A stretch of 49,800 nucleotides of DNA from Cytophagales bacterium (GCA_019456305.1 VRUD01000026.1:1-49800); one strand, 5' to 3'. Shown: positions 7,858 to 16,133, counted from the stretch's first letter. Translations and numbers: made by a program. The notes: generated by a model from the sequence alone, not told the origin.

Positions 7858-8982
7858 ATGATAATAGGAGTCCCCAAAGAGATCAAAGAAGATGAAAACC
7901 GTGTAGCGCTTACGCCTGCAGGTGTTGCGGAATTAAAGAAATCCGGACATACCATCTTTGTACAAACAACAGCAGGTATTGGAAGCGGATTTGATGATAA
8001 TGAATATGCTTCTGCAGGTGCACAAATATTACCAACTATTGAAGATGTTTATGATCGTGCAGATATGATCATCAAGGTAAAAGAGCCTATTAAGCAGGAA
8101 TATAATCTCGTTAAGAAGGATCAGCTTATCTTCACTTATTTTCACTTTGCTTCCTCGCTAGAACTTACCAATGCTATGATGAAGTCCAAAGCAGTTTGCC
8201 TGGCTTATGAAACTGTCGAAGAAGCTGATGGTTCTTTGCCATTGTTGGTACCCATGTCTGAAGTAGCAGGTAGAATGGCAGTTCAACAAGGAGCCAAATA
8301 CCTGGAACGGCCTCAAAAAGGCAGAGGAATATTATTGGGCGGTGTTCCTGGAGTAAATCCTTCAAATGTACTTATCCTAGGCGGAGGTATCGTTGGTACT
8401 CAAGCTGCGAAGATGGCAGCAGGATTGGGAGCTAACGTAACTATTATGGACATAAGCTTGCAGCGACTAAGATATTTGAGCGACATTATGCCTGCCAACG
8501 TCATTACCATTGTTTCTAACCATTATAATATCAGGGAAGCGATAAAAACATCAGACCTTATTATTGGGGCAGTTCTGATACCAGGCACTAAAGCACCCAA
8601 TCTTATCACTCGTAAAATGCTTAAAGAAATGAGAGCGGGTACGGTATTGGTTGATGTTGCCGTTGACCAGGGTGGCTGTATCGAAACCTGCAAACCTACC
8701 ACACATCAGAAACCCACTTTTGTAATTGATGAAATTGTTCATTATTGTGTTGCCAATATGCCCGGTGCGGTTCCCTATACTTCTACGTTAGCCCTAACCA
8801 ATGCTACGCTCCCTTATGCCATAGAACTCGCAAATAAAGGATGGGAAAAAGCATGCAGTGAAAACCTGGAACTGTTATTGGGGTTAAATATTATTAATGG
8901 AGATATTGTTTATAAAGGTGTAGCAGAGACTTTTGGGTTAGAATATCATGACGTGGAGGAATATCTAGCGCATGCGCGTTGA
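7858..8982 (+). CDS. ald: Alanine dehydrogenase
   Basis: NAD-dependent alanine dehydrogenase (L-alanine to pyruvate and ammonia, reversible), cytoplasmic. The 374-residue length is normal. The start MIIGVPKEIKEDENRVALTP is the family signature with Arg15. Lys75 (KVKEP), His96 (YFHFAS), the Rossmann loop GGGIVG at 175-180 and Asp270 (VDVAVDQGG) match the known active-site and cofactor residues. The last five codons (LAHAR, stop) run into a heptad-like sequence that continues past the stop, so the extreme C-terminus has probably been rewritten by repeat DNA. Downstream was presumably followed directly by sulP before the toxin-antitoxin-like insertion. Confidence 0.96.
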   Translation: MIIGVPKEIKEDENRVALTPAGVAELKKSGHTIFVQTTAGIGSGFDDNEYASAGAQILPTIEDVYDRADMIIKVKEPIKQEYNLVKKDQLIFTYFHFASSLELTNAMMKSKAVCLAYETVEEADGSLPLLVPMSEVAGRMAVQQGAKYLERPQKGRGILLGGVPGVNPSNVLILGGGIVGTQAAKMAAGLGANVTIMDISLQRLRYLSDIMPANVITIVSNHYNIREAIKTSDLIIGAVLIPGTKAPNLITRKMLKEMRAGTVLVDVAVDQGGCIETCKPTTHQKPTFVIDEIVHYCVANMPGAVPYTSTLALTNATLPYAIELANKGWEKACSENLELLLGLNIINGDIVYKGVAETFGLEYHDVEEYLAHAR

Positions 8983-8988
8983 GCATAG

Positions 8989-9010
8989 CGCATGGCCTGA
9001 ATGCCATGCG
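8989..9010 (+). terminator. Hairpin after ald
   Basis: Arms CGCATGGC and GCCATGCG with a 6-base loop, followed by an A-rich stretch, 7 bp after the ald stop. It is made of AGCGCAT-like heptad sequence related to that in the signal peptide at 24250. Terminator role is plausible but no T-tract follows. Confidence 0.4.
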
Positions 9011-9072
9011 AAAAAGTATGCTGAGGTATTAAAAAACCGTAACTATTCAGTAAATAATAAAATATTGCCAAT

Positions 9073-9145
9073 AATTTTGAAATTCAGTAATATAAAAGGA
9101 GATATATTCGGTGGAATAACAGCAGGGATTGTCAGACGTCTTTAG
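9073..9145 (+). pseudogene. Duplicated 5' fragment of sulP
   Basis: Positions 9073-9132 match 9908-9967 in 58 of 60 bases (differences at 9104 and 9127). Read from TTG at 9077 it gives the first 19 residues of the SulP protein, then diverges into RRL and stops at TAG (9143-9145). It is a truncated copy of the transporter start left upstream of the inserted DUF5615/DUF433 pair. Confidence 0.9.
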
Positions 9146-9163
9146 TACCGGACAATATCAGTT

Positions 9164-9517
9164 TCAGTGACTTGTCAGCATGAATCGGTAAATCTCGATT
9201 ACTCCTATTTCGGGGTCATCAAGGAATTCATTCAAGGCTTTAATATTATCTCGGATTATATTCTCTATATAAGGGACTCTACAATTTCCTATTTTCAACC
9301 AAATCACTTTGGGTGGGCTGCCTCTTGTTACACTTAAGTCGTTAAAATCTGAGTCTTTTGTTACTATCGTAAAACCGTTTTTTTTTGCAAAAATCCAAAT
9401 TTCTTGATCATCAGATTCATCTAATCCTTTTATCATTACATGCGTTGAGCCTGGAAAAAGATCATCAAGTCTTGCTATTAACTTATCAGATAGATTGTTG
9501 TCAAATAACAATTTCAT
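9164..9517 (-). CDS. DUF5615 PIN-like protein (putative toxin/ribonuclease)
   Basis: A 117-residue protein beginning MKLLFDNNLSDKLIARL, the signature of DUF5615/Mut7-C-like PIN-fold proteins. Acidic residues expected in a metal-dependent nuclease site are visible at Asp6, Asp55 and Asp57 (TKDSDF). Members are found with DUF433 partners and are proposed type II toxins. Its ATG overlaps the DUF433 stop by four bases (ATGA), indicating translational coupling with the upstream partner. Nuclease activity is inference from the fold; no experiment is implied. Confidence 0.85.
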   Translation of the reverse strand: MKLLFDNNLSDKLIARLDDLFPGSTHVMIKGLDESDDQEIWIFAKKNGFTIVTKDSDFNDLSVTRGSPPKVIWLKIGNCRVPYIENIIRDNIKALNEFLDDPEIGVIEIYRFMLTSH

Positions 9518-9741
9518 GGGCTTAATACTGTAACTTTGTGTTCCCGATCAGCAGCATAAGCTAAACAAGCAAGAATATCCTCCTTTGTAATTTTTGGAAA
9601 ATCATCCATTATCTCCTCGAAAGTCATTTCATCGGCAAGCATGTTTAAAATATCATAAACTGTAATCCTGAACCCTCTTATACAAGGTTTACCTGACCGT
9701 TTTCCTGACTCAATGGTAATGTAATCTTTGTAGTTTATCAT
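9514..9741 (-). CDS. DUF433 protein (putative antitoxin)
   Basis: A 75-residue protein with the DUF433 signature: GKPCIRGFRITVYDILNMLA, then FEEIMDDFPKITKEDILACL, a winged-helix-like DNA-binding domain. It is the usual partner of DUF5615 PIN-like proteins and is translated first. The ATG at 9741 (MINYKDYITIES) is preferred over an in-frame start at 9765 because the family normally begins this close to the ITI strand. A TATCTTTG box lies 59 bp upstream. The pair is transcribed against all neighbouring genes and is flanked by the sulP duplication, so it looks like an acquired cassette. Confidence 0.85.
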   Translation of the reverse strand: MINYKDYITIESGKRSGKPCIRGFRITVYDILNMLADEMTFEEIMDDFPKITKEDILACLAYAADREHKVTVLSP

Positions 9742-9799
9742 AATTCTAATATAGAATTTGAGCACGTTATTTTGCTATAGTTAATACTTTTTTGTTTTA

Positions 9800-9807
9800 C
9801 AAAGATA
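9800..9807 (-). promoter_or_regulatory. Candidate -7 box TATCTTTG for the DUF433/DUF5615 pair
   Basis: CAAAGATA on the plus strand reads TATCTTTG on the minus strand, 59 bp before the DUF433 ATG. No well-spaced -33 TTTG is seen. Confidence 0.4.
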
Positions 9808-9860
9808 ATAATAAATACAAAAATTACATATCCACGAGGTTTATTTTCACCAAATTTGTT

Positions 9861-9879
9861 AATATTGCATCGCAATATT
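9861..9879. promoter_or_regulatory. AATATTGC palindrome upstream of sulP
   Basis: Perfect 8-bp arms AATATTGC and GCAATATT around ATC, 33 bp before the chosen sulP start. It could be an operator or leader hairpin; nothing in the sequence shows which. Confidence 0.35.
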
Positions 9880-9911
9880 TTCAAAAAAAATTTATAACAA
9901 TAACCAAAATT

Positions 9912-11621
9912 TTGAAATTCAGTAATATAAAAGGAGATCTATTCGGTGGAATAACAGCAGGCATTGTTGCGCTGCCGCTGGCGCTTGCCTTTGGCGTTCA
10001 ATCGGGCATGGGAGCTGTTGCCGGTCTTTATGGTGCAATAGTGCTTGGGATCCTGGCGGCAATCTTTGGAGGAACAGCCACCCAGATAAGCGGGCCTACC
10101 GGGCCGATGACCGTAGTATCGGCAGCAGTCATCGGAACAGTAATTGTGCTTTCCGGAAGCGTGCAGAATGGCATGGGTGTCATTATCGCTACTTTCTTGC
10201 TGGCAGGAGGGTTTCAAATTCTCCTGGGTATTTTAAAAGTAGGCAAGTATGTGAAGTTTATTCCCTACCCGGTATTATCAGGATTCATGAGCGGAATAGG
10301 AGCGATCATCATCTTATATCAATTGTATCCTTTTTTGGGTCATGATTCTGAAAAAAGCACAATAGATATTATTATTCACTTCTCTAAACCTCTTACAGCA
10401 ATGAATATAAGTGCGGTAGGATTGGGCGGTTTAACAATTGTTATTATATACCTATTTCCGAAAATTACGAAAGTTGTTCCCAGCCAGTTGGTTGCTTTGG
10501 TTGTTGTTACACTAACTGCATTTTTTCTTAAAATTGATGTTCCTATAATAGGAGATATTCCTACAGGACTTCCTGAATTAAAGATTGCTTCCATCTTGTC
10601 AATAGAACCTTCAAACTACTGGCTGATCGTGAAGTTTGCCATCACTCTTGCTGCATTGGGTGCAATTGATTCGCTGCTTACTTCGGTGATAGCCGATAAC
10701 GTCACCAAGACTAAACATAACAGTAACCGGGAGCTGATAGGGCAGGGTATTGGTAATATGGCATCTGCACTGATTGGAGGTATTCCAGGTGCAGGCGCTA
10801 CCATGAGAACTGTGGTGAATATTAATGCAGGAGGCAAAACACGACTGGCGGGTCTTGTGCATGGTTTGCTGCTTGTTGTTGTGTTATTTGGTGCCGGAAA
10901 ATATGCTGCCCATATCCCGTTGTGTGTTCTTGCCGGTATTTTGATTACGGTGGGAATTGGAATTATTGACTATAAGGGACTGAAACACCTGCTTCATGTG
11001 CCCAGGGCAGAGGCGATGATATTGGTTATAGTACTGGCGATCACTGTTTTCGGGGACCTGCTTACTGCAGTGGCTGTGGGAATGGTTCTCGCATCCCTGG
11101 CGTTCATGAAGAAAATGAGTGATATAGTGAGTGACGAATCAAAAATATCTTCCATTACTAAGTTTGAAAAGGAATTACCGTGGAAAGATGAAGAAGAGAT
11201 TTCAGATAAAATTGAAGATAAGATTTACATCAAACACCTTGACGGACCCTTATTTTTCGGGTTTACTGCTCAATTTCAGCAAATGACCCAAGCCTTGCCT
11301 GAAGTTAAAATAGTTATCATGAGGATGGAAAAAGTTCCTTACATAGACCAGTCAGGTTTGTATGCGCTGGAAGAGGTAATACTTGGGCTTGAGAAGAAAG
11401 ATATTGTGGTGTTGATGACAGGGATCAAGGAACAGCCGGTGGACATGTTAAGAAAGTTGAATGTGGTTCCCGGATTGATACCCGAATCGTATCTGTTTGC
11501 AAGCTTTCGTGGTTGCACCAAGTGGCTGAAACATAACTTTGAAGAGAGCAAGGATGGATTTAAAAAAATTATTGATGATCTGCACGAAATTAAAAAGGCG
11601 GAGGTATCTTACCATATGTGA
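9912..11621 (+). CDS. SulP-family anion transporter with STAS domain (putative bicarbonate transporter)
   Basis: An inner-membrane SulP/SLC26 transporter of 569 residues from the chosen start. It begins KFSNIKGDLFGGITAGIVAL, the family entry motif, followed by about ten or more hydrophobic helices to about residue 400 and a C-terminal STAS domain (LDGPLFFGFTAQF...YIDQSGLYAL). A beta-carbonic anhydrase gene follows 68 bp downstream, which favours bicarbonate as substrate over sulfate. The frame is open back to 9792, but the extra 40 residues come from DNA adjoining the inserted cassette and the duplicated upstream copy diverges just before TTG 9077. The equivalent TTG at 9912 is therefore chosen; the real start could be earlier. 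Confidence 0.88.
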   Translation: MKFSNIKGDLFGGITAGIVALPLALAFGVQSGMGAVAGLYGAIVLGILAAIFGGTATQISGPTGPMTVVSAAVIGTVIVLSGSVQNGMGVIIATFLLAGGFQILLGILKVGKYVKFIPYPVLSGFMSGIGAIIILYQLYPFLGHDSEKSTIDIIIHFSKPLTAMNISAVGLGGLTIVIIYLFPKITKVVPSQLVALVVVTLTAFFLKIDVPIIGDIPTGLPELKIASILSIEPSNYWLIVKFAITLAALGAIDSLLTSVIADNVTKTKHNSNRELIGQGIGNMASALIGGIPGAGATMRTVVNINAGGKTRLAGLVHGLLLVVVLFGAGKYAAHIPLCVLAGILITVGIGIIDYKGLKHLLHVPRAEAMILVIVLAITVFGDLLTAVAVGMVLASLAFMKKMSDIVSDESKISSITKFEKELPWKDEEEISDKIEDKIYIKHLDGPLFFGFTAQFQQMTQALPEVKIVIMRMEKVPYIDQSGLYALEEVILGLEKKDIVVLMTGIKEQPVDMLRKLNVVPGLIPESYLFASFRGCTKWLKHNFEESKDGFKKIIDDLHEIKKAEVSYHM

Positions 11622-11689
11622 TAAAAATTTAATGCCATATAATTTATAAAAGCAATAAAATGTTTATTCAAACGAAAGAATCATAAGCA

Positions 11690-12286
11690 ATGCAAACCCC
11701 TGAAAAAGCACTTGAATTATTAAAGGAAGGTAACCAAAGGTTTGTTAGCAACAACCAAATTAACCGTGACTTGCTGGAACAGGTCAGGCAAACAGCTTCG
11801 GGGCAGCGCCCGTTTGCGGTAGTGCTCGGATGCATTGACTCGCGTGTGCCTCCTGAACTGATCTTTGACCAGGGCATTGGCGATATTTTGAATGTGCGCA
11901 TCGCAGGTAATATTGTGAATGACGATATACTTGGAAGCCTGGAGTTTGCCTGTAAAGTGCTGGATTCAGCGCTTATCGTAGTGTTAGGCCATAGCCGGTG
12001 TGGGGCAGTACGTGGCGCATGTGATGACGTAAAATTGGGAAACCTGACAACGCTTATCAGCAAAATAAAGCCTGCGGTAGATTCTGTTAAGAATGAAAAA
12101 GATGACAGTACAACAAATGGCGGGTTTGTGCAGAAGGTAGCTGTAAGGAACGTTTTTATGACAATAAATGCCATTAAGGAAGGGAGCCAAATATTAGCAG
12201 AAATGATCGGAAATGCAGAGATAGGGATTGTTGGCGGGATGTATGATGTGGAAACGGGCAAGGTAGAGTTTATGGAAAATGGTTGA
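11690..12286 (+). CDS. Beta-class carbonic anhydrase
   Basis: Zinc enzyme that interconverts CO2 and bicarbonate; 198 residues, normal for the class. Zinc ligands Cys48 (GCIDSR), His101 and Cys104 (GHSRCGAV) and the Asp50-Arg52 dyad are all present. It has no signal peptide, so it is probably cytoplasmic. The position directly after the SulP transporter, same strand, suggests that the two work together in inorganic carbon supply or pH balance. The 68-bp gap contains no terminator, so co-transcription is plausible. Confidence 0.95.
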   Translation: MQTPEKALELLKEGNQRFVSNNQINRDLLEQVRQTASGQRPFAVVLGCIDSRVPPELIFDQGIGDILNVRIAGNIVNDDILGSLEFACKVLDSALIVVLGHSRCGAVRGACDDVKLGNLTTLISKIKPAVDSVKNEKDDSTTNGGFVQKVAVRNVFMTINAIKEGSQILAEMIGNAEIGIVGGMYDVETGKVEFMENG

Positions 12287-12319
12287 TGGAAGATGGAAGA
12301 AAATAAAAATCCGAAATCC

Positions 12320-12569
12320 GAAACCACTAATTAGTGTCTGTCTATAAAGTCGAATGTTTAATATATTATAGTAAAAACATAACCTCGTAAGTTGATTAAA
12401 AAGTCGGCAGTCCACAGTCGGCAGTCAGCAAATTTGCCAACTGCCGACTGCCAACTGCCAACTTAATGTTGAAACTTTGGATTTTCATTAACGAATATTT
12501 TTGACATTATAGACAGACACTAATTACACTAAATTAGTGAAATTCTTAATTAGTGTAATTAGTGGTTTC
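12320..12569. repeat. 20-bp stem interrupted by a small transposable element
   Basis: The right arm (12550-12569) is the exact reverse complement of a 20-base left arm that is now split: its first 14 bases are 12320-12333 and it continues, after the inserted element, at 12521-12532 (the first 6 bases there repeat the target). Removing 12334-12520 and one TAATTA copy restores a perfect hairpin downstream of the carbonic anhydrase gene, likely its original terminator-like structure. Confidence 0.85.
12334..12520. mobile_element. 187-bp MITE-like element with TAATTA target duplication
   Basis: Perfect 14-bp terminal inverted repeats GTGTCTGTCTATAA (12334-12347 and reverse complement 12507-12520), weaker similarity continuing inward, and a direct repeat TAATTA on both sides (12328-12333, 12521-12526). 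There is no coding capacity. Inside, two sets of heptads, AGTCGGC-type (12402-12429) and GCCAACT-type (12436-12463), face each other and could fold into a long hairpin. It is a non-autonomous insertion; the parent IS family was not identified. Confidence 0.82.
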
Positions 12570-12609
12570 AAAATCAAGAATTAATATCCATTTTCCATTT
12601 TTCCCAGTG

Positions 12610-12684
12610 TCGGGGTGGGGAGATTCGAACTCCCGACCCCCAGACCCCCAGCCTGGTGCGCTAACCGGACTACGCTACACCCCG
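12610..12684 (-). tRNA. tRNA-Pro (GGG anticodon)
   Basis: On the minus strand a full cloverleaf is readable: 7-bp acceptor CGGGGTG/CACCCCG, D-arm, anticodon stem CCAGG/TCTGG with loop CTGGGGG giving anticodon GGG, and T-arm GGGAG-TTCGAAT-CTCCC. CCA is not encoded. Discriminator base A at 12610. Confidence 0.94.
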
Positions 12685-12830
12685 AACATTATTGAATTAT
12701 TTTTAGATTTAGTAATTTTATTATAAACTTATCAATTAACTGTCAATTGAACTGTCAACTGCTACTGCCACAACCTTGCCTTTATTCCCTCTATTCCCTT
12801 ATTTCCTTATTCCCTTATTCCCAGCAAATT

Positions 12831-12872
12831 CATCGGATGACCCAAACGCACAACCTGGAGAGTCATCCGATG
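12831..12872. repeat. Inverted repeat CATCGGATGAC in the tRNA-M1 peptidase gap
   Basis: Arms CATCGGATGAC (12831-12841) and GTCATCCGATG (12862-12872) are perfect and 20 bp apart. The rest of 12685-12948 consists of TTATTCCC octads (about 12780-12820) and ATTGTCT/ACTGCCA heptads (about 12895-12942); no gene is seen. Confidence 0.65.
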
Positions 12873-12948
12873 ATAACCACCCCTTGTCATAGTCATTGTC
12901 TATTGTCATATTGTCTACTGTCTATTGCCAACTGCCAACTGCATTTCC

Positions 12949-15207
12949 TTATTCCCTCCTACCCTCCCCTACCCTCCTTGGGAAATAATTGTTATTAACA
13001 TCAGTATCGGCTGTTTCTGATAACGGATCAAGTTTGAAAGACACGGCTTTTTTTTCTGATACAAATACCTGGCTGACCTGTTTATCATTTTTCTTCCAGA
13101 TCTCGGCTGGTATTCTTATCACTTCTTCCGAACTATCTTCATAGCTGATTTGCAGGATCAAGGGCATTACCAGGCCCCCAATATTATTAAATTTCACCTC
13201 ATATAAGTTTAAGCCTTTTCCTAACAGATCTTTCTGTTCACCGGTAAGGTCATTGTATAAACTTTCATAACCAGCCTTATCTAAAATTGCTATATCGAAT
13301 CCCGGGTATTCGGTATGAATATCTGATAGGTGGCTATTTTCAACGTTATTATCGTTTAATTTATTTAAGGAGTGATGCTTTTCTCCTTCCCCTTTGACGA
13401 GGGAATTAGGGAGTGAGGCTTCTAATCTTAACAATGCAACATTCTCAATTGACATATCTACATGATCGGTAGTAAAAAACCAGCCTCTCCAGAACCAGTC
13501 AAGGTCTACCCCTGAAGCATCTTCCATGGTACGGAATAAGTCGGCAGGCATCGGACGTTTGAATGCCCACCTTCTGCAATATTCCTTAAAAGCATAGTCA
13601 AATAATTCTTTACCCATCACCGTATTTCTCAAAATATTCAGCGCAGCAGCAGTTTTTCCGTAAGCATTTTTGCCAAACTGTAAAAGTGATTCGGAATTGG
13701 TCATGATCGGAACCATTTTGGATTTATCACCTTTCATATAGCTGATTATGTTCTTTATGCCTCCCCTTTTTGGACGGAATTGAGGATCCCATTCTTTAAG
13801 GGCAAGCCCCTGAACAAAGCTATTCAGCCCTTCATCTAACCATGTCCACTGCCTTTCATCCGAATTGATGATCATGGGGAAAAAATTATGCCCTACTTCA
13901 TGGGTGACCACCGATATGAGGCTGTTTTTCTTCGCCTCATCATAGGAACCGTCCGGATCAGGGCGGGCACCGTTAAAGCAGATCATAGGATATTCCATGC
14001 CCCAAACCGGCCCATGAACAGAGATCGCAACAGGGTAACTATAGTCAACACTATATACTGAATAGATTTTTAACGTATTAGCAACCACTCTGGTAGAGTA
14101 TTTTCCCCAGAGGGGATTCCCCTCCTTTGGATAAAATGACATGGCAAGCACTTTGTTGCTACCCTGACCTTTGGTGCGAGGCTGGTTGATATTCACACCC
14201 ATGGCGTCCCAGATGAATTTCCTTGAACTTGCCCAGGCAAAATCACGCACGTTGTTGGCATGAAAGATCCAGGTTTTCTTTTTATCTGACCTGGATTTTT
14301 CATTTTGTACAGCTTCATCCTGGGTAATAATAAGTACAGGCTGATCATTACTCCGGGCTTTTTTCAGTCTTTCGATCTGTTTTTTTGTTAGCACATCATC
14401 CGCATTTTGCAATTCTCCTGTGGCTGCCACTATGTGATCTGCCGGTACGGTAATGCTTACCTTATAATCTCCGAATGATAACGCAAACTCGCCCCTGCCT
14501 TGAAACTGCTTGTTCTGCCAGCCGTTTACATCATCATATACAGCCATACGTGGAAACCATTGCGCAATTTCATACAGGTAATTTCCATCTTCTTCAAAAT
14601 ATTCATATCCTGAGCGTCCCCCTATTTCCACATGGTTATTGATATTATAGCTCCATTTTATGGAAAAGGTGTAAGAATTATCTGGTTTTAATGGTGAAGG
14701 AATATCTACCCGCATCATAGTTTTATTAATAAAATATTTTAAATCCAGCCCTGATTTGTCTTTAACCTGCTCAATTTTATATCCGCCTTCAAAGCTACCA
14801 TGATTCACAAAATAGGCTAATTCGTTCAGCTCAAGATCGCCATCTATTGTGTGTGTATTGGATTTGTAGGAGTCTGAACTTTTTGCTCTTACATTCTGGT
14901 CTAATTGCAGCCACAGGTAAGAAAGCGCATCAGGAGAATTATTGATATAGTTAATGGTTTCAAAACCAGTGATTCGCTGATTTTCATCATCTAATTCTGC
15001 CTTAATAACATAATCAGCTTTTTGCTGCCAGTATTTGTGTCCCGGAGCGCCAGAAGCTGTCCTGTAATTGTTTGGAGTAGGGAGTTCTTCTACTAATTGC
15101 TGGAATTTTGAGTTGCTGATATTTTGCTGGGCAAACAAATCAGCAGGCAGTTGACAGTAGACAGTAAGCAATATAGCTGCTACTACCAGGTTTCTGATTT
15201 TTCTCAT
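12949..15207 (-). CDS. Secreted M1-family metallopeptidase
   Basis: A 752-residue zinc peptidase of the gluzincin/M1 type. A signal peptide ends near DLFAQ (residue 27). The active site HEVGH lies at 436-440 with the third zinc ligand in WLDEGLN (Glu459); the GMEYPM motif at 403-408 corresponds to the GxMEN substrate-recognition loop of M1 aminopeptidases. It probably trims peptides in the periplasm or at the surface. The signal-peptide codons for TVYCQLP are made of heptads (15147-15167). The last codons (RRVGEGRRE) come from a G-rich run on the coding strand and do not look like normal family sequence. A HupE-like gene lies 113 bp upstream on the same strand, with a heptad array between them. 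Confidence 0.92.
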   Translation of the reverse strand: MRKIRNLVVAAILLTVYCQLPADLFAQQNISNSKFQQLVEELPTPNNYRTASGAPGHKYWQQKADYVIKAELDDENQRITGFETINYINNSPDALSYLWLQLDQNVRAKSSDSYKSNTHTIDGDLELNELAYFVNHGSFEGGYKIEQVKDKSGLDLKYFINKTMMRVDIPSPLKPDNSYTFSIKWSYNINNHVEIGGRSGYEYFEEDGNYLYEIAQWFPRMAVYDDVNGWQNKQFQGRGEFALSFGDYKVSITVPADHIVAATGELQNADDVLTKKQIERLKKARSNDQPVLIITQDEAVQNEKSRSDKKKTWIFHANNVRDFAWASSRKFIWDAMGVNINQPRTKGQGSNKVLAMSFYPKEGNPLWGKYSTRVVANTLKIYSVYSVDYSYPVAISVHGPVWGMEYPMICFNGARPDPDGSYDEAKKNSLISVVTHEVGHNFFPMIINSDERQWTWLDEGLNSFVQGLALKEWDPQFRPKRGGIKNIISYMKGDKSKMVPIMTNSESLLQFGKNAYGKTAAALNILRNTVMGKELFDYAFKEYCRRWAFKRPMPADLFRTMEDASGVDLDWFWRGWFFTTDHVDMSIENVALLRLEASLPNSLVKGEGEKHHSLNKLNDNNVENSHLSDIHTEYPGFDIAILDKAGYESLYNDLTGEQKDLLGKGLNLYEVKFNNIGGLVMPLILQISYEDSSEEVIRIPAEIWKKNDKQVSQVFVSEKKAVSFKLDPLSETADTDVNNNYFPRRVGEGRRE

Positions 15208-15213
15208 GATAAT

Positions 15214-15269
15214 GTTAGTTATTGGTTTGTTAGTCGTTGGTTATAGTTTGTTAGTTGTTAGTTATAGTT
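15214..15269. repeat. Eight-unit heptad array (GTTAGTT type)
   Basis: Units GTTAGTT, ATTGGTT, TGTTAGT, CGTTGGT, TATAGTT, TGTTAGT, TGTTAGT, TATAGTT follow in strict 7-bp register, starting 7 bp upstream of the M1 peptidase ATG on the opposite reading. It fills most of the gap to the HupE-like gene. Confidence 0.8.
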
Positions 15270-15320
15270 AGATTGTTCGTCCCACCCGGCTCCGACTGCT
15301 TTGGGAAATCAATAGTTTAT

Positions 15321-15911
15321 CTAAAATATACTATTTTCAATCACCAACACAAGTGCAATCCCCCCGACAACACCGGAAATGATCAGGTTCCATTCTCTCC
15401 GTGTTATTCTGAAAAAATAGACAAATATGAATGAAGCCGCTAATATAGCAAACAAAAGTAATATTTGACATACTTCCACGCCAATATTAAAGGCAAAAAG
15501 TTTCAACATGATGTTTTCACTATTGCCCAAAACCTGCCTGAGATGATTTGAAATTCCCATCCCATGTATGAAGGCAAAGAAAACGCCAAAGAAGTACCTG
15601 AAATTATGTGAAGGATACCTGTATTGATATTTTTCCTTTCTAAAAAAAATGTTTGAAATAGCAGTAATGAGAATGGTACATGGCAGGAGAAATTCAATCA
15701 GATGATTATTAATAGTAAAATCATTCAATGAAGTTAGTACCACCGATATTAAATGCCCGAAGGTAAAAGAGGTAACTAACCACAGCACCTTTTTCCAATC
15801 AGCTATTTGATAAATAATAAACAATGCTGCCACAAAAAGAATGTGGTCGTAAGTATTTAAGCTGCTGATGTGATGGAAACCCTGGATAAAGTATGATGAA
15901 AAAGTTGACAT
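15321..15911 (-). CDS. HupE/UreJ-family membrane protein
   Basis: A 196-residue polytopic membrane protein. The N-terminal GFHHISSLNTYDHILFVAAL followed by FTFGHLISVVL matches the HupE/UreJ_2 pattern (GxxHI...DHxLF...TxGHS), whose histidines and aspartate are thought to bind metal. Five or six hydrophobic helices follow, including one with GVEVCQ, also typical. Classical HupE proteins import nickel, but many Bacteroidota members sit outside nickel-enzyme clusters and their role is open. Here the neighbour is a secreted M1 peptidase, with no hydrogenase or urease gene nearby. Confidence 0.85.
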   Translation of the reverse strand: MSTFSSYFIQGFHHISSLNTYDHILFVAALFIIYQIADWKKVLWLVTSFTFGHLISVVLTSLNDFTINNHLIEFLLPCTILITAISNIFFRKEKYQYRYPSHNFRYFFGVFFAFIHGMGISNHLRQVLGNSENIMLKLFAFNIGVEVCQILLLFAILAASFIFVYFFRITRREWNLIISGVVGGIALVLVIENSIF

Positions 15912-15954
15912 TTTTTAAAAGTACATAATATTAACAAATAAACACTCACATTAA

Positions 15955-16133
15955 AGTTAATAACAGTTAATAACAGTTAACAACAGTTAACAACGGTTGC
16001 TTAAAACACTGCTTTTTTGCAATATGCTCCTTTTTTTCAAGATTAAGCATATGAAAAAGTAACCGATATTAACCATTATTAACCGCTATTAACTGTTTTT
16101 AACCATTTACATAAAGTTAACAACGGTTGCTTA
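15955..16133. repeat. Facing arrays of 10-bp tandem repeats
   Basis: Four units AGTTAATAAC/AGTTAACAAC (15955-15994) face about five units AACCGATATT, AACCATTATT, AACCGCTATT, AACTGTTTTT, AACCATTT (16061-16108), which are roughly their reverse complement. AGTTAACAACGGTTGCTTA occurs twice directly (15985-16003 and 16115-16133). These fill most of the 305-bp gap 15912-16216 between HupE and clpB; no gene is seen there. Confidence 0.8.

Noticed and set aside
9792-9911. N-terminal extension of SulP from TTG 9792
   Set aside because: The extra 40 residues are not like the family, and the duplicated upstream copy of the gene diverges just before the later TTG, so they are more likely leader sequence.
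11668-12327. 219-codon minus-strand frame opposite carbonic anhydrase
   Set aside because: The plus-strand gene has every catalytic residue; the opposite frame shows no recognisable motif.
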